Part shown: positions 1 to 9,158 of the stretch, one piece after another
How positions within the stretch are numbered: position 1 is the stretch's first letter
Layout of the letters: each line of letters starts with the position of its first letter
Source of the DNA: Flagellimonas sp. S3867
GTDB lineage: Bacteria; Bacteroidota; Bacteroidia; Flavobacteriales; Flavobacteriaceae
NCBI RefSeq assembly: GCF_014698935.1
Contig: NZ_JACVMN010000002.1
Coordinates: 496,001 to 560,000, forward strand
DNA length: 64,000 nucleotides
Direction: 5' to 3'
Translations under genes and position numbers: made by a program
Notes under the pieces: model-generated
Told to the model about the DNA's origin: nothing
Seen by the model: the letters and a program-made list of their open reading frames with translations, nothing else
Database searches by the model: none

Positions 1-17
1 AATAAGTCTTAACAACT

Positions 18-25
18 TACATTTG
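18..25 (+). promoter_or_regulatory. Candidate -7 box for the OmpA gene
   Basis: TACATTTG is an exact match to the Bacteroidota -7 consensus TAnnTTTG, 34 bases before the ATG at 60. The matching -33 TTG would lie left of the window, so only half of the promoter can be judged. Confidence 0.45.
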
Positions 26-59
26 CTGCTGATAAACACTTAAACTTAAAATTTTGAGC

Positions 60-1418
60 ATGAAACATCTTAGCAAATTATTGATTGTTGCCCTTGTTTT
101 TTTGGGTTTTAACAATATACAAGCGCAAGACGAGAATAATCCATGGCAAGTTAGTTTCGGGGTAAACGCTATTGACTTTTACCCAACAAACGATGCTGAC
201 AACCTTGCTTCAAGTACTACGCTATTCGACGAGTACTTTAATGTTTCTGATCACTGGAACATCTTACCATCTGTTTCCTATGTAGCCGTATCCAAGTATA
301 TCGGTGATGGCTTTTCTGTTGGTGCAAGAGGTTCTTTGAACAGAATCGAAAACAATGGAGATTTGTCTGTTGACGATCTTTCTCACTACGCTGTAGATGG
401 TACTTTAAAGTACAATTTCCTTAAAAACACTACAATCGATCCTTTTCTTGAGATAGGTGGTGGTTATACTTGGATTGATGAGATCGGTGCTGGTACTGTT
501 AATGGTGGTATCGGTGCAAACATCTGGTTTTCAGAAAACATCGGTCTTACATTGCAAACTCAGTACAAGCATGCTTTCGAAGACTTTTTAATGCAACACT
601 TCCAGCACATGGCAGGTATCACCATCAAATTTGGTGGAACTGATACTGACGGTGATGGTATTTACGATAAAGATGATGCTTGTCCAGAAGTTGCTGGATT
701 GGAAGCTTTCAATGGTTGTCCTGATGCTGACGGAGATGGTATCGAAGACAGCAAAGATAGCTGCCCTAATGAAGCCGGTTCTAAAGAATTGAACGGTTGT
801 CCTGATGCTGATGGCGATGGAATTGCCGATAAAGATGACGCTTGTCCTAGCGAAGCTGGTCTTGCTGCATTGAACGGATGTCCTGATGCTGACGGTGACG
901 GTGTTGCCGATAAAGATGATCAGTGTCCTAACGAAGCTGGTCCTGCTGACAACAATGGATGCCCATGGCCAGATAGCGATGGTGACAGCGTTCTTGACAA
1001 AGACGATCAGTGTCCTCAAGTAGCTGGTACAGTTGCTAACAACGGTTGTCCAGAAGTAACAGAAGAAGTTCAGAAGCAATTGAACGATTACGCTAGAACT
1101 ATCTTGTTTGATACTGGTAGATCTTCTATCAAAGCTGAGTCTACTTCAGTAATGGTTGATATCATCCAAATTTTGAATGAGTATCCTAACGCTAAGTTTA
1201 CTGTTGAAGGTCACACTGATAGCGTAGGTAGTGCTAAATTGAACCAGTCACTTTCTGAAAAGAGAGCTAACTCAGTAAGAGATTTCTTGATTGACAAAGG
1301 AATATCTGCTGGTAGATTGACTGCAATCGGTTACGGTGAAGACAAGCCAATCGCTACCAACAACACAAGAGCTGGTAGAAAGCAAAACAGAAGAGTTGAA
1401 ATCAACTTGATAAAATAA
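60..1418 (+). CDS. OmpA family protein with thrombospondin type 3 repeats
   Basis: Outer-membrane protein expected to anchor the envelope to peptidoglycan. The first ~22 residues form a signal peptide ending near AQA/Q. Residues ~25-190 look like an 8-strand beta-barrel. Residues ~195-340 hold five Asp-rich, Ca-binding TSP3 repeats of the DADGDGIxDxxDxCP type with NGCP endings. The C-terminal ~105 residues are an OmpA peptidoglycan-binding domain with the VEGHTDSVG motif and the closing RRVEI. A TTG two codons upstream (54) is possible, but ATG 60 gives the better signal peptide and is preferred. The gene is monocistronic: promoter at 18-25 and strong terminator at 1451-1477. The TSP3 block is repetitive at DNA level (about 641-1050). 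Family assignment is certain; the ligand is not known. Confidence 0.95.
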   Translation: MKHLSKLLIVALVFLGFNNIQAQDENNPWQVSFGVNAIDFYPTNDADNLASSTTLFDEYFNVSDHWNILPSVSYVAVSKYIGDGFSVGARGSLNRIENNGDLSVDDLSHYAVDGTLKYNFLKNTTIDPFLEIGGGYTWIDEIGAGTVNGGIGANIWFSENIGLTLQTQYKHAFEDFLMQHFQHMAGITIKFGGTDTDGDGIYDKDDACPEVAGLEAFNGCPDADGDGIEDSKDSCPNEAGSKELNGCPDADGDGIADKDDACPSEAGLAALNGCPDADGDGVADKDDQCPNEAGPADNNGCPWPDSDGDSVLDKDDQCPQVAGTVANNGCPEVTEEVQKQLNDYARTILFDTGRSSIKAESTSVMVDIIQILNEYPNAKFTVEGHTDSVGSAKLNQSLSEKRANSVRDFLIDKGISAGRLTAIGYGEDKPIATNNTRAGRKQNRRVEINLIK

Positions 1419-1450
1419 TTAGAGAACAAAACGTTTTCTTTTCAAAAAAA

Positions 1451-1477
1451 GGCTCTGCAAATGCAGAGCCTTTTTTA
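1451..1477 (+). terminator. Rho-independent terminator after OmpA gene
   Basis: A perfect 9-bp stem (GGCTCTGCA / TGCAGAGCC) with a 2-nt loop is followed by six T and an AT-rich run. It ends 10 bases before the next gene, so that gene probably starts from its own signal or from read-through. Confidence 0.9.
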
Positions 1478-1487
1478 TTTTTAGTGC

Positions 1488-4211
1488 ATGCATCAAAGCT
1501 TTCTAGCATACGTACTGGATAATTTACACCAAAAGGAAGTGTCTATTGAACAATGCACTTTCATCCTTCCCAGCAAACGTTCTGGAACATTCTTGAAAAA
1601 ACATCTTTCTTCAAGGATTTCCAAAAATATTTTTGCCCCCCAAATTTTATCCATTGAGGACTTCATCGCCAACATTGCAGGTATTTCTACAACTTCCTCG
1701 ATTGATCTATTATTATTGCTCTTTAAAGCATATAAAAAGACAAGGCTTAAAAGGCATGATGATTTCAATTCTTTTCTGAAATGGGGTCAAACCTTGATCC
1801 AGGATTTCAATGAAATTGACCGTTACCTTATTCCCGCCGATGACATACTAAATTATCTTTCGGCAATAAAAGATTTAAGCCATTGGTCCTTAAAAAGTGA
1901 AAAGACCGAATTGGTCCAAAACTATCTGCAGTTATGGAATCAACTAGAATTCCTTTATAACACCTTTACCGCTTCCCTTTTAGAAAAAAACAAAGGATAC
2001 CAAGGCCTTGTCTATAAAACAGCAGTTGCAAATTTGGAAACCTATTCCGAAGACCATCAAACCAATTCCCTAATTTTTGTCGGCTTTAACGCCTTAAATA
2101 CTGCAGAATCTAGAATAATTCAGCATTTATTGCACCAACCACAAAATCATATTTATTGGGATATCGATGCTCACTTTCTCAATGACAAAATACATGATGC
2201 CGGACTGTTTATTAGAGGCTATCAACAGGAATGGCCATATTATGATAAAAATGAAATTCTAGGTGTTCACAATAGTTTTCTTGACCCTAAGAAAATATCT
2301 ATCACGGGAGTTCCCAAAAGTATTTCCCAAGCCAAATATGTTGGGAATTTGCTAAACACTATTGGAAATGACTCTCAAAACCAGCTGAAAAACACTGCTT
2401 TGGTACTTGCGGACGAAACCTTGTTGAATCCCATTCTTAAAGCCATACCCTCCAATATTGAAGAAGCCAACATCACCATGGGACTTTCACTAAATAAGAC
2501 TGTACTTTATTCTTTTTTTATGTCCTTTCTTGAGCTTAACATATCAAAGACTGAAAGAGGATGGTTTTATACCGATGTTTTGGAATTTCTTTCTAACCCG
2601 TATACCTATAGTATTACCCAATCTGAAGAATTCGTCTTCCTAAAAAGTCTTTCGGTCGATATAAAGAAAAACAATTGGATATATCTAAATACCCCGATAA
2701 TATCAAAATATAGTCCTTCTGGCCATGCTGTCAATACTATATTCCCCGAAAAAATTCCCTCGCCTTCCCAATGGATTGATAATTGCTTAGATCTAATCCA
2801 ACACTTAAAATCATATTTTCAAACTTCAGACAATGCTTTGGAGCTTGAATATCTATATCGATTCTACGCCCTGTTCAATCAATTGCACGTACATCTTGAG
2901 GATGTTGATTTTATTACAAATTTAAAATCTCTAAAAAGTTTTTTTAAACAACTTGCTTCTGCCGAAACTTTGGACTTTATAGGGGAACCATTGTCCGGAC
3001 TACAGATTATGGGAATGCTGGAAAGTAGAAATCTAGATTTTGAGACAGTGATATTAACATCAGTCAATGAGGGTATTCTTCCATCCGGAAAATCCAATAA
3101 CTCCTTTATTCCTTTCGATGTAAAACGGGAATACGGCCTCCCCACGTATAAAGAAAAAGATGCTATCTATACATATCATTTTTACCGCCTAATTCAAAGG
3201 GCAAAGCATATTCATATCATCTATAATACAGAACCTGATGTATTGGAAGGGGGCGAAAAAAGTAGGTTGATTTCACAATTATTGACCGATGAAGCAATTG
3301 CTTCCTATATATCACATAACATTGCTTCTCCAGAGGTTAAAATAGCACCTTACAGTCCAGTAGAAGTTATTAAGACATTACTTCAAAAAGAAATAAAAAC
3401 TCTGGCACAGACGGGTTTTTCGCCCACATCTTTGACTAATTATATAAGAAACCCTATAGATTTCTATAAGAGAAACATTCTCAAAATAAATGACACTGAT
3501 GAAGTGGAGGAAAGTATTGCCGCCAATACCTTTGGAACCATCGTTCATGACAGTTTGGAGCAGTTGTACAGTCCTTTTTTAGATCAATTTTTGACTCCTG
3601 AAAAACTGTCCGAAGCAATTCTTTTGGTTCCAAACATCGTACAACAAAATTTTAAAAAACTATTACCGGGTGCAGACCTTAAAAAAGGCAGATTTCTTCT
3701 AGTTTTTAATGTAGTTATCAAATACCTAAAGAACTTTATTGAACTAGAAAAGAGTTCATTGACCAAACATCAAATTCGCATATTGGAACTGGAAAAAAAA
3801 TATGAGGTTGAGTTGCATTTTAGTGGGTTGGGTTTTCCTGTCAAGCTCAAGGGTACTTTGGACCGTGTTGATGAAATCGATGGGGTAACCAGAATAGTGG
3901 ATTATAAAACAGGAAGAGTTGATCCCAAAAATGTAAAGGTTTTAAACTGGGAAGAGTTGATTACCGATTACGACAAAAGCAAAGCTTTTCAATTGCTGTG
4001 CTACTCCCTGTTATTCACAAAAGAAAAAAATACCGTAGACCTCCTTGCAGGAATTTATTCTTTCAAAAACTTAGGACAAGGGTTTTTATCTTTTACTTCA
4101 GATGGCACTTCAATATCCTCAGAGACACTACGTACCTTTCAAACGTTCTTAGAAAAGCTTGTTCTTGAAATCTGTAATCCAAGCATTCCATTTACGGAAA
4201 AGGAAATCTAA
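1488..4211 (+). CDS. AddB-like PD-(D/E)XK nuclease family protein
   Basis: Large (907 aa) recombination-repair protein resembling AddB of AddAB-type helicase-nucleases, cytoplasmic. The N-terminus has the inactive-helicase-like ILPSKRSGTFLK segment (residues ~26-37). The C-terminal nuclease domain (about 650-860) shows GTIVHDSLE near 682, the metal-binding Asp in LDRVDE (~791) and VDYKTG with Asp805 and Lys807. The usual iron-sulfur cysteines are missing: the typical Y-x-R-C-P segment reads YIRNPIDFY near 651, and only one Cys lies near the C-terminus. The expected UvrD/AddA partner is not adjacent; the next gene is convergent and one base away. It could work with a helicase encoded elsewhere. 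Confidence 0.85.
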   Translation: MHQSFLAYVLDNLHQKEVSIEQCTFILPSKRSGTFLKKHLSSRISKNIFAPQILSIEDFIANIAGISTTSSIDLLLLLFKAYKKTRLKRHDDFNSFLKWGQTLIQDFNEIDRYLIPADDILNYLSAIKDLSHWSLKSEKTELVQNYLQLWNQLEFLYNTFTASLLEKNKGYQGLVYKTAVANLETYSEDHQTNSLIFVGFNALNTAESRIIQHLLHQPQNHIYWDIDAHFLNDKIHDAGLFIRGYQQEWPYYDKNEILGVHNSFLDPKKISITGVPKSISQAKYVGNLLNTIGNDSQNQLKNTALVLADETLLNPILKAIPSNIEEANITMGLSLNKTVLYSFFMSFLELNISKTERGWFYTDVLEFLSNPYTYSITQSEEFVFLKSLSVDIKKNNWIYLNTPIISKYSPSGHAVNTIFPEKIPSPSQWIDNCLDLIQHLKSYFQTSDNALELEYLYRFYALFNQLHVHLEDVDFITNLKSLKSFFKQLASAETLDFIGEPLSGLQIMGMLESRNLDFETVILTSVNEGILPSGKSNNSFIPFDVKREYGLPTYKEKDAIYTYHFYRLIQRAKHIHIIYNTEPDVLEGGEKSRLISQLLTDEAIASYISHNIASPEVKIAPYSPVEVIKTLLQKEIKTLAQTGFSPTSLTNYIRNPIDFYKRNILKINDTDEVEESIAANTFGTIVHDSLEQLYSPFLDQFLTPEKLSEAILLVPNIVQQNFKKLLPGADLKKGRFLLVFNVVIKYLKNFIELEKSSLTKHQIRILELEKKYEVELHFSGLGFPVKLKGTLDRVDEIDGVTRIVDYKTGRVDPKNVKVLNWEELITDYDKSKAFQLLCYSLLFTKEKNTVDLLAGIYSFKNLGQGFLSFTSDGTSISSETLRTFQTFLEKLVLEICNPSIPFTEKEI

Positions 4212-4212
4212 A

Positions 4213-4923
4213 TCATTTTAAATCCGGGCGTGTTGGGCGTACTTCTATTTTACTCGGTAATGTACGTGGATGCATATGTAACAAATCGACAACAAGCTTG
4301 CCTATATCCTCTGCCTGAATTTTCCATGCATCCTTCTCTGAAGGTTCGTTTCCATTAAACTGGGTTGCCACAGAACCGGGCATTATCGTTGTTACCTTAA
4401 CATTATATTTTCGTAAATCTAGCATAGCTGCTTGGGTAAACCCAACCACTCCGAACTTTGTGGCGTTATATCCTGCTCCTTGGGCAAAAAAATTAGTCCC
4501 TGCCAAACTTGCCAAGGTCATATAATAACCTTCGGATGCCTTTAATGCCTCAACAGAGGCCTTCAAGGTATGGAACACTCCATTCAAGTTGGTATTGATC
4601 ATTTGATGCCATTGGTCCTCTCCCATTTCATCAATTGGAGCAAAATGGCCTACTCCTGCGTTGGCCAACACCAAATCCAAACGGCCCCATTTGTTCATTA
4701 TTTGGGTTATAGCATTCTCTTCATCGCTCATTACTGTAACATCTGAACAAATTCCGAGCACATTTTTATCTTCTTCAAGCATTTTTAAGGCTGCATCAAC
4801 CCCTTTGTTCTTTCTTCCGCTAATGGCTACTTTCATTCCTTGCTGTAATAGGCATTTTGCTACGCCCAATCCAATTCCCTTTGTTCCTCCAGTTATGTAA
4901 GCGACTTTGCCTTTTAATTCCAT
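4213..4923 (-). CDS. SDR family NAD(P)-dependent oxidoreductase
   Basis: A 236-aa short-chain dehydrogenase, cytosolic. It has the Rossmann motif TGGTKGIG (residues ~11-18), the NAG motif (LANAGVG), the catalytic Ser in TLASLAG and the catalytic YxxxK (YNATK). Substrate unknown; the family reduces or oxidises alcohol/carbonyl groups. The reading frame is open further upstream, but only the ATG at 4921-4923 gives the standard MELKGKVAYITGG start. It lies 48 bases downstream of a tRNA terminator on the same strand, so it was probably the original downstream neighbour of the tRNA-Ala gene before islands were inserted. Confidence 0.92.
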   Translation of the reverse strand: MELKGKVAYITGGTKGIGLGVAKCLLQQGMKVAISGRKNKGVDAALKMLEEDKNVLGICSDVTVMSDEENAITQIMNKWGRLDLVLANAGVGHFAPIDEMGEDQWHQMINTNLNGVFHTLKASVEALKASEGYYMTLASLAGTNFFAQGAGYNATKFGVVGFTQAAMLDLRKYNVKVTTIMPGSVATQFNGNEPSEKDAWKIQAEDIGKLVVDLLHMHPRTLPSKIEVRPTRPDLK

Positions 4924-4971
4924 AATTATAGCTTTAATTGTAAAAATCGGGAAATCTTTGGTATAAACTAA

Positions 4972-4996
4972 AAAACCATCCCTTTGGGATGGTTTT
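4972..4996 (-). terminator. Terminator of the ancestral tRNA-Ala locus
   Basis: Perfect 11-bp stem (AAAACCATCCC / GGGATGGTTTT) with a TTT loop; read on the minus strand it is followed by a T-rich run. It sits directly after the decayed tRNA 3' end at 4997-5040, as expected for the original terminator of the tRNA-Ala gene now 11.8 kb away. Confidence 0.7.
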
Positions 4997-5040
4997 AGTG
5001 GAGAATACCGGAGTCGAACTAACAATCTCTTACCTATTCC
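4997..5040 (-). repeat. Decayed third copy of the tRNA-Ala 3' end (old att site)
   Basis: The first 23 bases (4997-5019) are identical to 9259-9281 and 16787-16809, which cover the discriminator base, acceptor strand and T-arm. The following ~20 bases still align but with many substitutions. Same orientation as the two other copies. I read it as the outer attachment site of an older integration. Confidence 0.7.
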
Positions 5041-5327
5041 AAACTTTAACAGCGTTCAACTAGAAGTCAGACAAGAACTGTTTATAAAAGCGTAAAAGTT
5101 AGGGGCTTTAAATTAATTCATATATCACCTTAAAGAGCTATTACCTATAGGTCGGTTTCCCATAGAGGAATACAACCTTTTGATAATCTTCAAATTAATT
5201 CGCTTTTACACAAATCATTGGGCAGAAAATTGTCCATCGACTGGCGTACATCATCCATTTTTTAACCCTCATTACCGCCTCATCTTTGTGTCATAAAATT
5301 AAGTTTAACAATTTTAAGTAATACACA
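5041..5327. other. Intergenic stretch without recognised gene
   Basis: AT-rich DNA between the decayed tRNA fragment and the hydrolase gene. A weak -7-like box CATCTTTG lies at 5281-5288, about 40 bases before the ATG at 5328, without a convincing -33 TTG. Nothing else is recognised. Confidence 0.4.
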
Positions 5328-6062
5328 ATGAAAAATCTAGTTAGAACATTTGTAGTTTTTGCTACAGGAATTACCGGGGTATTTGCACAGTTACCCGAAC
5401 CAGGATTTACTATTGATGAAAACACAGCAATAGTGATCACAGACCCACAAAACGATTTCTTAAGCCCTCAAGGTGTTGCCTGGGGAGCGGTTGGAGAAAG
5501 CGTAAAAGAAAACAACACCATCGAAAATTTGGAGACAATTTTCAAATTGGGAGAAAAGTACAACATCCCTGTTTTTGTTTCTCCCCATTACTACTACAAG
5601 CATGATCATGTTTGGAAGTTTGAAGGCGTGCTTGAGAAATTGATGCATAATATTAGCATGTTTGATCGTGGTGATCAATTGAACGTAGAAGGATTTGAAG
5701 GATCCGGAGCGGATTGGCTTCCCCGCTACAAAAAATATATTAATAGGGACAGAGTAGTGGTGACAAGTCCCCATAAGGTTTTTGGATCCGAATCCAATGA
5801 TCTTGCCCTTCAATTAAGAAAACAGAAAATCGACAAAGTAATCTTAGCAGGAATGTCCGGAAATCTATGTGCCGAATCCCACATGAGAGAATTGGTCGAG
5901 AACGGTTTTGAGGTTGCCGTTGTGGGTGACGCCACTGCGTCTGCAAAATTACCTGGATTGGATGGTAATCAAGCTGCACAAACAAATTATAAAATGATTT
6001 CCAGCAAGGTATTTACCACAAACGATTTGGTAAAAGAGTTGAAGAAAAATAACATGAAGTAG
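5328..6062 (+). CDS. Secreted isochorismatase-family cysteine hydrolase
   Basis: A 244-aa cysteine hydrolase of the isochorismatase/nicotinamidase superfamily. The first ~20 residues look like a signal peptide ending VFA-Q, so it acts in the periplasm or at the cell surface, unusual because most relatives are cytosolic. The catalytic triad is visible: Asp39 in ITDPQNDFL, Lys150 in SPHKVFG and Cys181 in SGNLCAESH. The family cleaves C-N bonds in amides or vinyl ethers; the substrate cannot be read here. First gene of the older island; it is followed by a GC-rich hairpin (6085-6116) and then an AhpD-like gene. Confidence 0.88.
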   Translation: MKNLVRTFVVFATGITGVFAQLPEPGFTIDENTAIVITDPQNDFLSPQGVAWGAVGESVKENNTIENLETIFKLGEKYNIPVFVSPHYYYKHDHVWKFEGVLEKLMHNISMFDRGDQLNVEGFEGSGADWLPRYKKYINRDRVVVTSPHKVFGSESNDLALQLRKQKIDKVILAGMSGNLCAESHMRELVENGFEVAVVGDATASAKLPGLDGNQAAQTNYKMISSKVFTTNDLVKELKKNNMK

Positions 6063-6084
6063 ATTGATGGTGAGGTTTGATGAT

Positions 6085-6116
6085 ACAAGGGGCTGAACAC
6101 ATGCTTGGCCCCTTGT
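6085..6116 (+). terminator. Hairpin after the hydrolase gene, possible terminator
   Basis: Nine-base stem ACAAGGGGC / GCCCCTTGT with a 14-nt loop, 22 bases after the stop codon. The T-tract is weak, so termination efficiency is uncertain. Confidence 0.4.
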
Positions 6117-6241
6117 TGATTCACCAGTAAAACTATCCAAACAAATCAGGGAAATTGTCCATTTACTTGTGATAATCCTCTATTTTATTTGACATAACAG
6201 CGTTGCAATTTTGTAATGTCAATAATGACAAAAAAAATTAT

Positions 6242-6787
6242 ATGATACGTTTAAATGCATTAGATCCAAAGGAAGCAACCGGAAGGTCTAAAGAATTATT
6301 TGATGGAATACAGGCCAAATTGGGAATGGTTCCTAACATGATGCGCACAATGGGAAATTCATCGGCGGTGCTAGAAGGCTACATTAACCTTAGCGATGCG
6401 TTGAGTAAAGGTACTTTGGGCGGAAAATTGGGAGAGCTCATTGCTTTGGCCGTAGCAGAAACTAATGCCTGCAACTATTGCTTATCGGCACATTCATTTA
6501 TAGGTGAAAAATTGGTGCATATCGATACCAATTCCTTGAATGAGGCTAGAGAAGGAAGAAATAGTGATTCTAAGATTGAAGCTGCGCTGGTATTTGCTAA
6601 AACCTTGGTAAACAAAAGAGGTAGAGTTGGTGACTTAGATGTGGCAGTGCTAAAATCGGAGGGGTTCACCGATGGAGAAATTGGAGAAATTGTTGCTCAT
6701 GTAGCTTTAAATATTCTAACCAATTATTTCAATAATACAGCAGCAACGGAGATTGATTTTCCGGTTGTGGAAACTAAACAAGTTTAA
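6242..6787 (+). CDS. Carboxymuconolactone decarboxylase / AhpD-like protein
   Basis: A 181-aa AhpD-fold protein. The redox motif is present as ACNYCLSAH (Cys77, Cys80, His84), which points to a peroxidase or disulfide-reductase role rather than true lactone decarboxylation. An in-frame upstream start exists, but ATG 6242 gives the standard family N-terminus MIRLNALDP. CAATTTTG at 6206-6213 is a near-match to a -7 box. A second AhpD-like gene of the same superfamily is at 25819. It is followed 23 bases later by the YHS gene, likely co-transcribed. Confidence 0.88.
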   Translation: MIRLNALDPKEATGRSKELFDGIQAKLGMVPNMMRTMGNSSAVLEGYINLSDALSKGTLGGKLGELIALAVAETNACNYCLSAHSFIGEKLVHIDTNSLNEAREGRNSDSKIEAALVFAKTLVNKRGRVGDLDVAVLKSEGFTDGEIGEIVAHVALNILTNYFNNTAATEIDFPVVETKQV

Positions 6788-6810
6788 TTAAAATCTAAAA
6801 ACAGTAAACA

Positions 6811-7278
6811 ATGAAAAAAGTAAAATTATTATTTATTCTGGCAGTGACCACAATAGTTGGTCACACCGCACAGGCACAAATAGCACCTGTGGATGCTAAT
6901 GGAGTTGCAGTTGGAGGATACGATGTGGTATCCTATTTTTCAGGAGAGGCAAAACGTGGATTCGAGAACTTCTCGGCAAAACACGATGGAGTGACCTATT
7001 ACTTTTACACGAAGGACAATAGAGCAACCTTTCAAAAATCACCAGAGAAGTATTTACCGCAATTTGGAGGGTATTGTGCCTGGGGTGTTGGGGCCAAAAC
7101 CGCGAAATTTCCAACAGATCCAGAAACTTATGACATTGTAGATGGAAAACTGTACCTGTTTTTCAATGCTCCATTTAATGGAGAGCAATTCAATACGGTG
7201 CTGGATTGGAATTCGCGTACAACTGAACTTAAAAAGGCTGCACACAAAAACTGGCCAAAGGTTAGTATGGGCAAATAA
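6811..7278 (+). CDS. Exported YHS domain-containing protein
   Basis: A 155-aa protein with a signal peptide ending TAQAQ at residue 23. The YHS-like domain covers ~30-115, with GGYDVVSYF (~35-43) and YLPQFGGYCAWG (~81-92) containing the conserved Cys89. YHS domains are thought to bind metal; the exact role is unknown. Close paralogue of the gene at 31674-32147, which has the same GYxxVSY and YLPQxGGxCAxG signatures. It sits between an AhpD-like gene and a DUF1348 gene. Confidence 0.88.
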   Translation: MKKVKLLFILAVTTIVGHTAQAQIAPVDANGVAVGGYDVVSYFSGEAKRGFENFSAKHDGVTYYFYTKDNRATFQKSPEKYLPQFGGYCAWGVGAKTAKFPTDPETYDIVDGKLYLFFNAPFNGEQFNTVLDWNSRTTELKKAAHKNWPKVSMGK

Positions 7279-7288
7279 ATCATTACTT

Positions 7289-7317
7289 AGGGAAGCACGG
7301 TTATTGCTTGCTTCCCT
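7289..7317 (+). terminator. Hairpin between YHS and DUF1348 genes
   Basis: Stem AGGGAAGCA / TGCTTCCCT with an 11-nt loop, ten bases after the YHS stop. There is no long T-tract, so it may be an attenuator or mRNA-stabilising hairpin rather than a full terminator. Confidence 0.4.
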
Positions 7318-7338
7318 TTCAACAAAAAAACGAACGAA

Positions 7339-7755
7339 ATGGCAATAGAGAAAAAGTTTCCGTTACCACCATTTACCAAAGCTACCGCAAAAGAAAAAGT
7401 ACAACTGGCAGAAATTGCATGGAACAGTCAAAATCCGGTAAAAGTATCAAAAGCCTATACCGTGGATACCGAATGGAGAAATAGATCAGAATTCATTAAT
7501 GGGCGGGAAGAAGTTGTTTCTTTTTTAGATGAAAAATGGAAGAAAGAGCGTAACTATAAACTTAAGAAAGAACTTTGGGCATATACCGAAAATAAAATTG
7601 CCGTTCGTTTTGAGTATGAGTATCAAACAGAAGAAAATCAATGGTTTCGGGCATATGGAAATGAGAATTGGGAGTTTGATGAAAATGGACTAATGCAGAA
7701 ACGTTATGCCAGCATCAATGATTTAAAAATAGACGAAGTAGATAGGAAATTATAA
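7339..7755 (+). CDS. DUF1348 (NTF2-like fold) protein
   Basis: A 138-aa cytosolic protein matching the DUF1348 / nuclear transport factor 2-like family, recognisable from the LPPFTKATAKEKVQLAEIAW start and the WRNRSEFINGREE segment. Many members are small enzymes or ligand binders of unknown substrate. It follows the YHS gene after a hairpin and precedes the AraC regulator by 15 bases, so it may share that regulator. Confidence 0.85.
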   Translation: MAIEKKFPLPPFTKATAKEKVQLAEIAWNSQNPVKVSKAYTVDTEWRNRSEFINGREEVVSFLDEKWKKERNYKLKKELWAYTENKIAVRFEYEYQTEENQWFRAYGNENWEFDENGLMQKRYASINDLKIDEVDRKL

Positions 7756-7770
7756 TTGTAATTTTGGTTT

Positions 7771-8652
7771 ATGAATATTTTTAACACGAACACCCTCATA
7801 AACGAACAGACTGGCAATTTGGCCTTTAAGCTTGCAAATTTTGAAGATAATGGGCAGTTTGATCATGTTAGAAGATTAAATTACTATTCTCTAATTTGGA
7901 TCAAAAAGGGAAGCGGGACCGCTAAAATAGATCTTGCAGAATACGACTTTACCGCGGATACCCTGTTTGCCATAACTCCCTATCAACCGTTTATGTTTCA
8001 AGAAAAGGAAAAGCTGGAAGGTGTAGTATTGAATTTTCATCCAGATTTTTTTTGTATTCATAAGCATAATGAACAAGTGGCTTGTAATGGAATTCTTTTC
8101 AACAACATTTATAATCCCCCCGTGCTTTGTGTTACCGATGAAACCAGAGACCAATTTGAAATGTTGATCGCTCAAATGACAACAGAAGTACATAAAGCGG
8201 ATTTGGCACAATATGAGTTGTTGGTTTCTTACTTAAAAATCTTTTTGATTACTGCTTCTAGGTCCAAAGCAAGTCAACAGCCAGAAGAACTGGAGGCACT
8301 TCCAGATAATCAGGAGCCTTTTATTCTCCAAAAATTGAAAAACCTTATTGAAACGCACTATAAGTCAAAACATTCCGCGGGAGAATATGCAGAATTATTG
8401 AATATTAGCCCAAAAGCATTGGCAAAGATTACTAAAAGCCATTTCAACAAGACGATGACCAATTTAATTTCGGAAAGAATCATCATTGAGGCTAAGCGAG
8501 AATTGTACCTTACCGATAAATCCGTTAAAGAAATTGCTTATAACTTAGGGTATGAGGACGAATATTATTTTAGTCGTTTCTTCAAGAACAATGCAGATAT
8601 TTCTCCCAAAATCTACAGAGATACTGTAGGTTTTGCCCGGGCCAATGCCTAA
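7771..8652 (+). CDS. AraC family transcriptional regulator
   Basis: A 293-aa regulator. Residues ~20-120 look like a cupin-type effector domain. The C-terminal ~100 residues are a typical AraC/XylS double helix-turn-helix, with SAGEYAELLNISPKALAKI as the first helix pair and SVKEIAYNLGYEDEYYFSRF as the second. Located last in the run hydrolase / AhpD / YHS / DUF1348 / AraC, it is the likely controller of these genes or of the following DUF302 locus. Effector unknown. Confidence 0.92.
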   Translation: MNIFNTNTLINEQTGNLAFKLANFEDNGQFDHVRRLNYYSLIWIKKGSGTAKIDLAEYDFTADTLFAITPYQPFMFQEKEKLEGVVLNFHPDFFCIHKHNEQVACNGILFNNIYNPPVLCVTDETRDQFEMLIAQMTTEVHKADLAQYELLVSYLKIFLITASRSKASQQPEELEALPDNQEPFILQKLKNLIETHYKSKHSAGEYAELLNISPKALAKITKSHFNKTMTNLISERIIIEAKRELYLTDKSVKEIAYNLGYEDEYYFSRFFKNNADISPKIYRDTVGFARANA

Positions 8653-8751
8653 AGTACTTTTCTGACAAAACGTTTTCATCACTTTTTGCAACCGTCCAAT
8701 TGTATAATTTAGGACAGAAAGCATCTGCACTCAATTATAAATAATAGTATT

Positions 8752-9158
8752 ATGAAATCAACAGTTGAGCACAAGGGGTTAGGTGTGCTTTTTGTTGAAG
8801 TCTATGAAACGCTAAAAGAAAGGATCTTACAAAATGGATTTTTGTTGTTACATGAAATTAATACGCAACAAATTGTATCCAGACATGGGATTACCATTCA
8901 CCCCTTACGGCAATTCTTTTTTTTGAACCCAGATACATTGCTCAAATAATGACGGATGATTATTTGGCGATCAACGATATTCTTATGAAACTAGTTTTAC
9001 AAGATATAGGTCACAAAAGAACAAGCATTAGCTTCCAAAATCCCACAAAAAACTTAAGTGACTATGATTTGGAGGAGGAGATGATAAATGAACTATTGAA
9101 ACGGGTCCATCAGATTGTCAGTTTTCAGCTGTTTGGTCAATGTGGTCGATTTATGTAA
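8752..9158 (+). pseudogene. DUF302 family protein, frameshifted
   Basis: Two adjacent reading frames, 8752-8949 (65 codons) and 8949-9158 (69 codons), together spell one DUF302-like protein of ~130 aa: NGFLLLHEI, then the FFLNPDTLL signature in the first part and DIGHKRTSISFQNP in the second. The join is TAATG at 8947-8951; skipping one base of CTCAAATAATG would restore LL-QIMTDD. This suggests a single-base loss. The alternative is two coupled half-proteins, which I find less likely because the split falls inside the domain. Confidence 0.6.

Noticed and set aside
641..1050. Regularly spaced repeats that could suggest a CRISPR array
   Set aside because: They are imperfect, lack spacers, and encode the TSP3 repeats in frame.
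588..1079. A 163-codon open frame on the minus strand inside the OmpA gene
   Set aside because: It mirrors the repetitive TSP3 coding sequence and shows no independent protein-like features.
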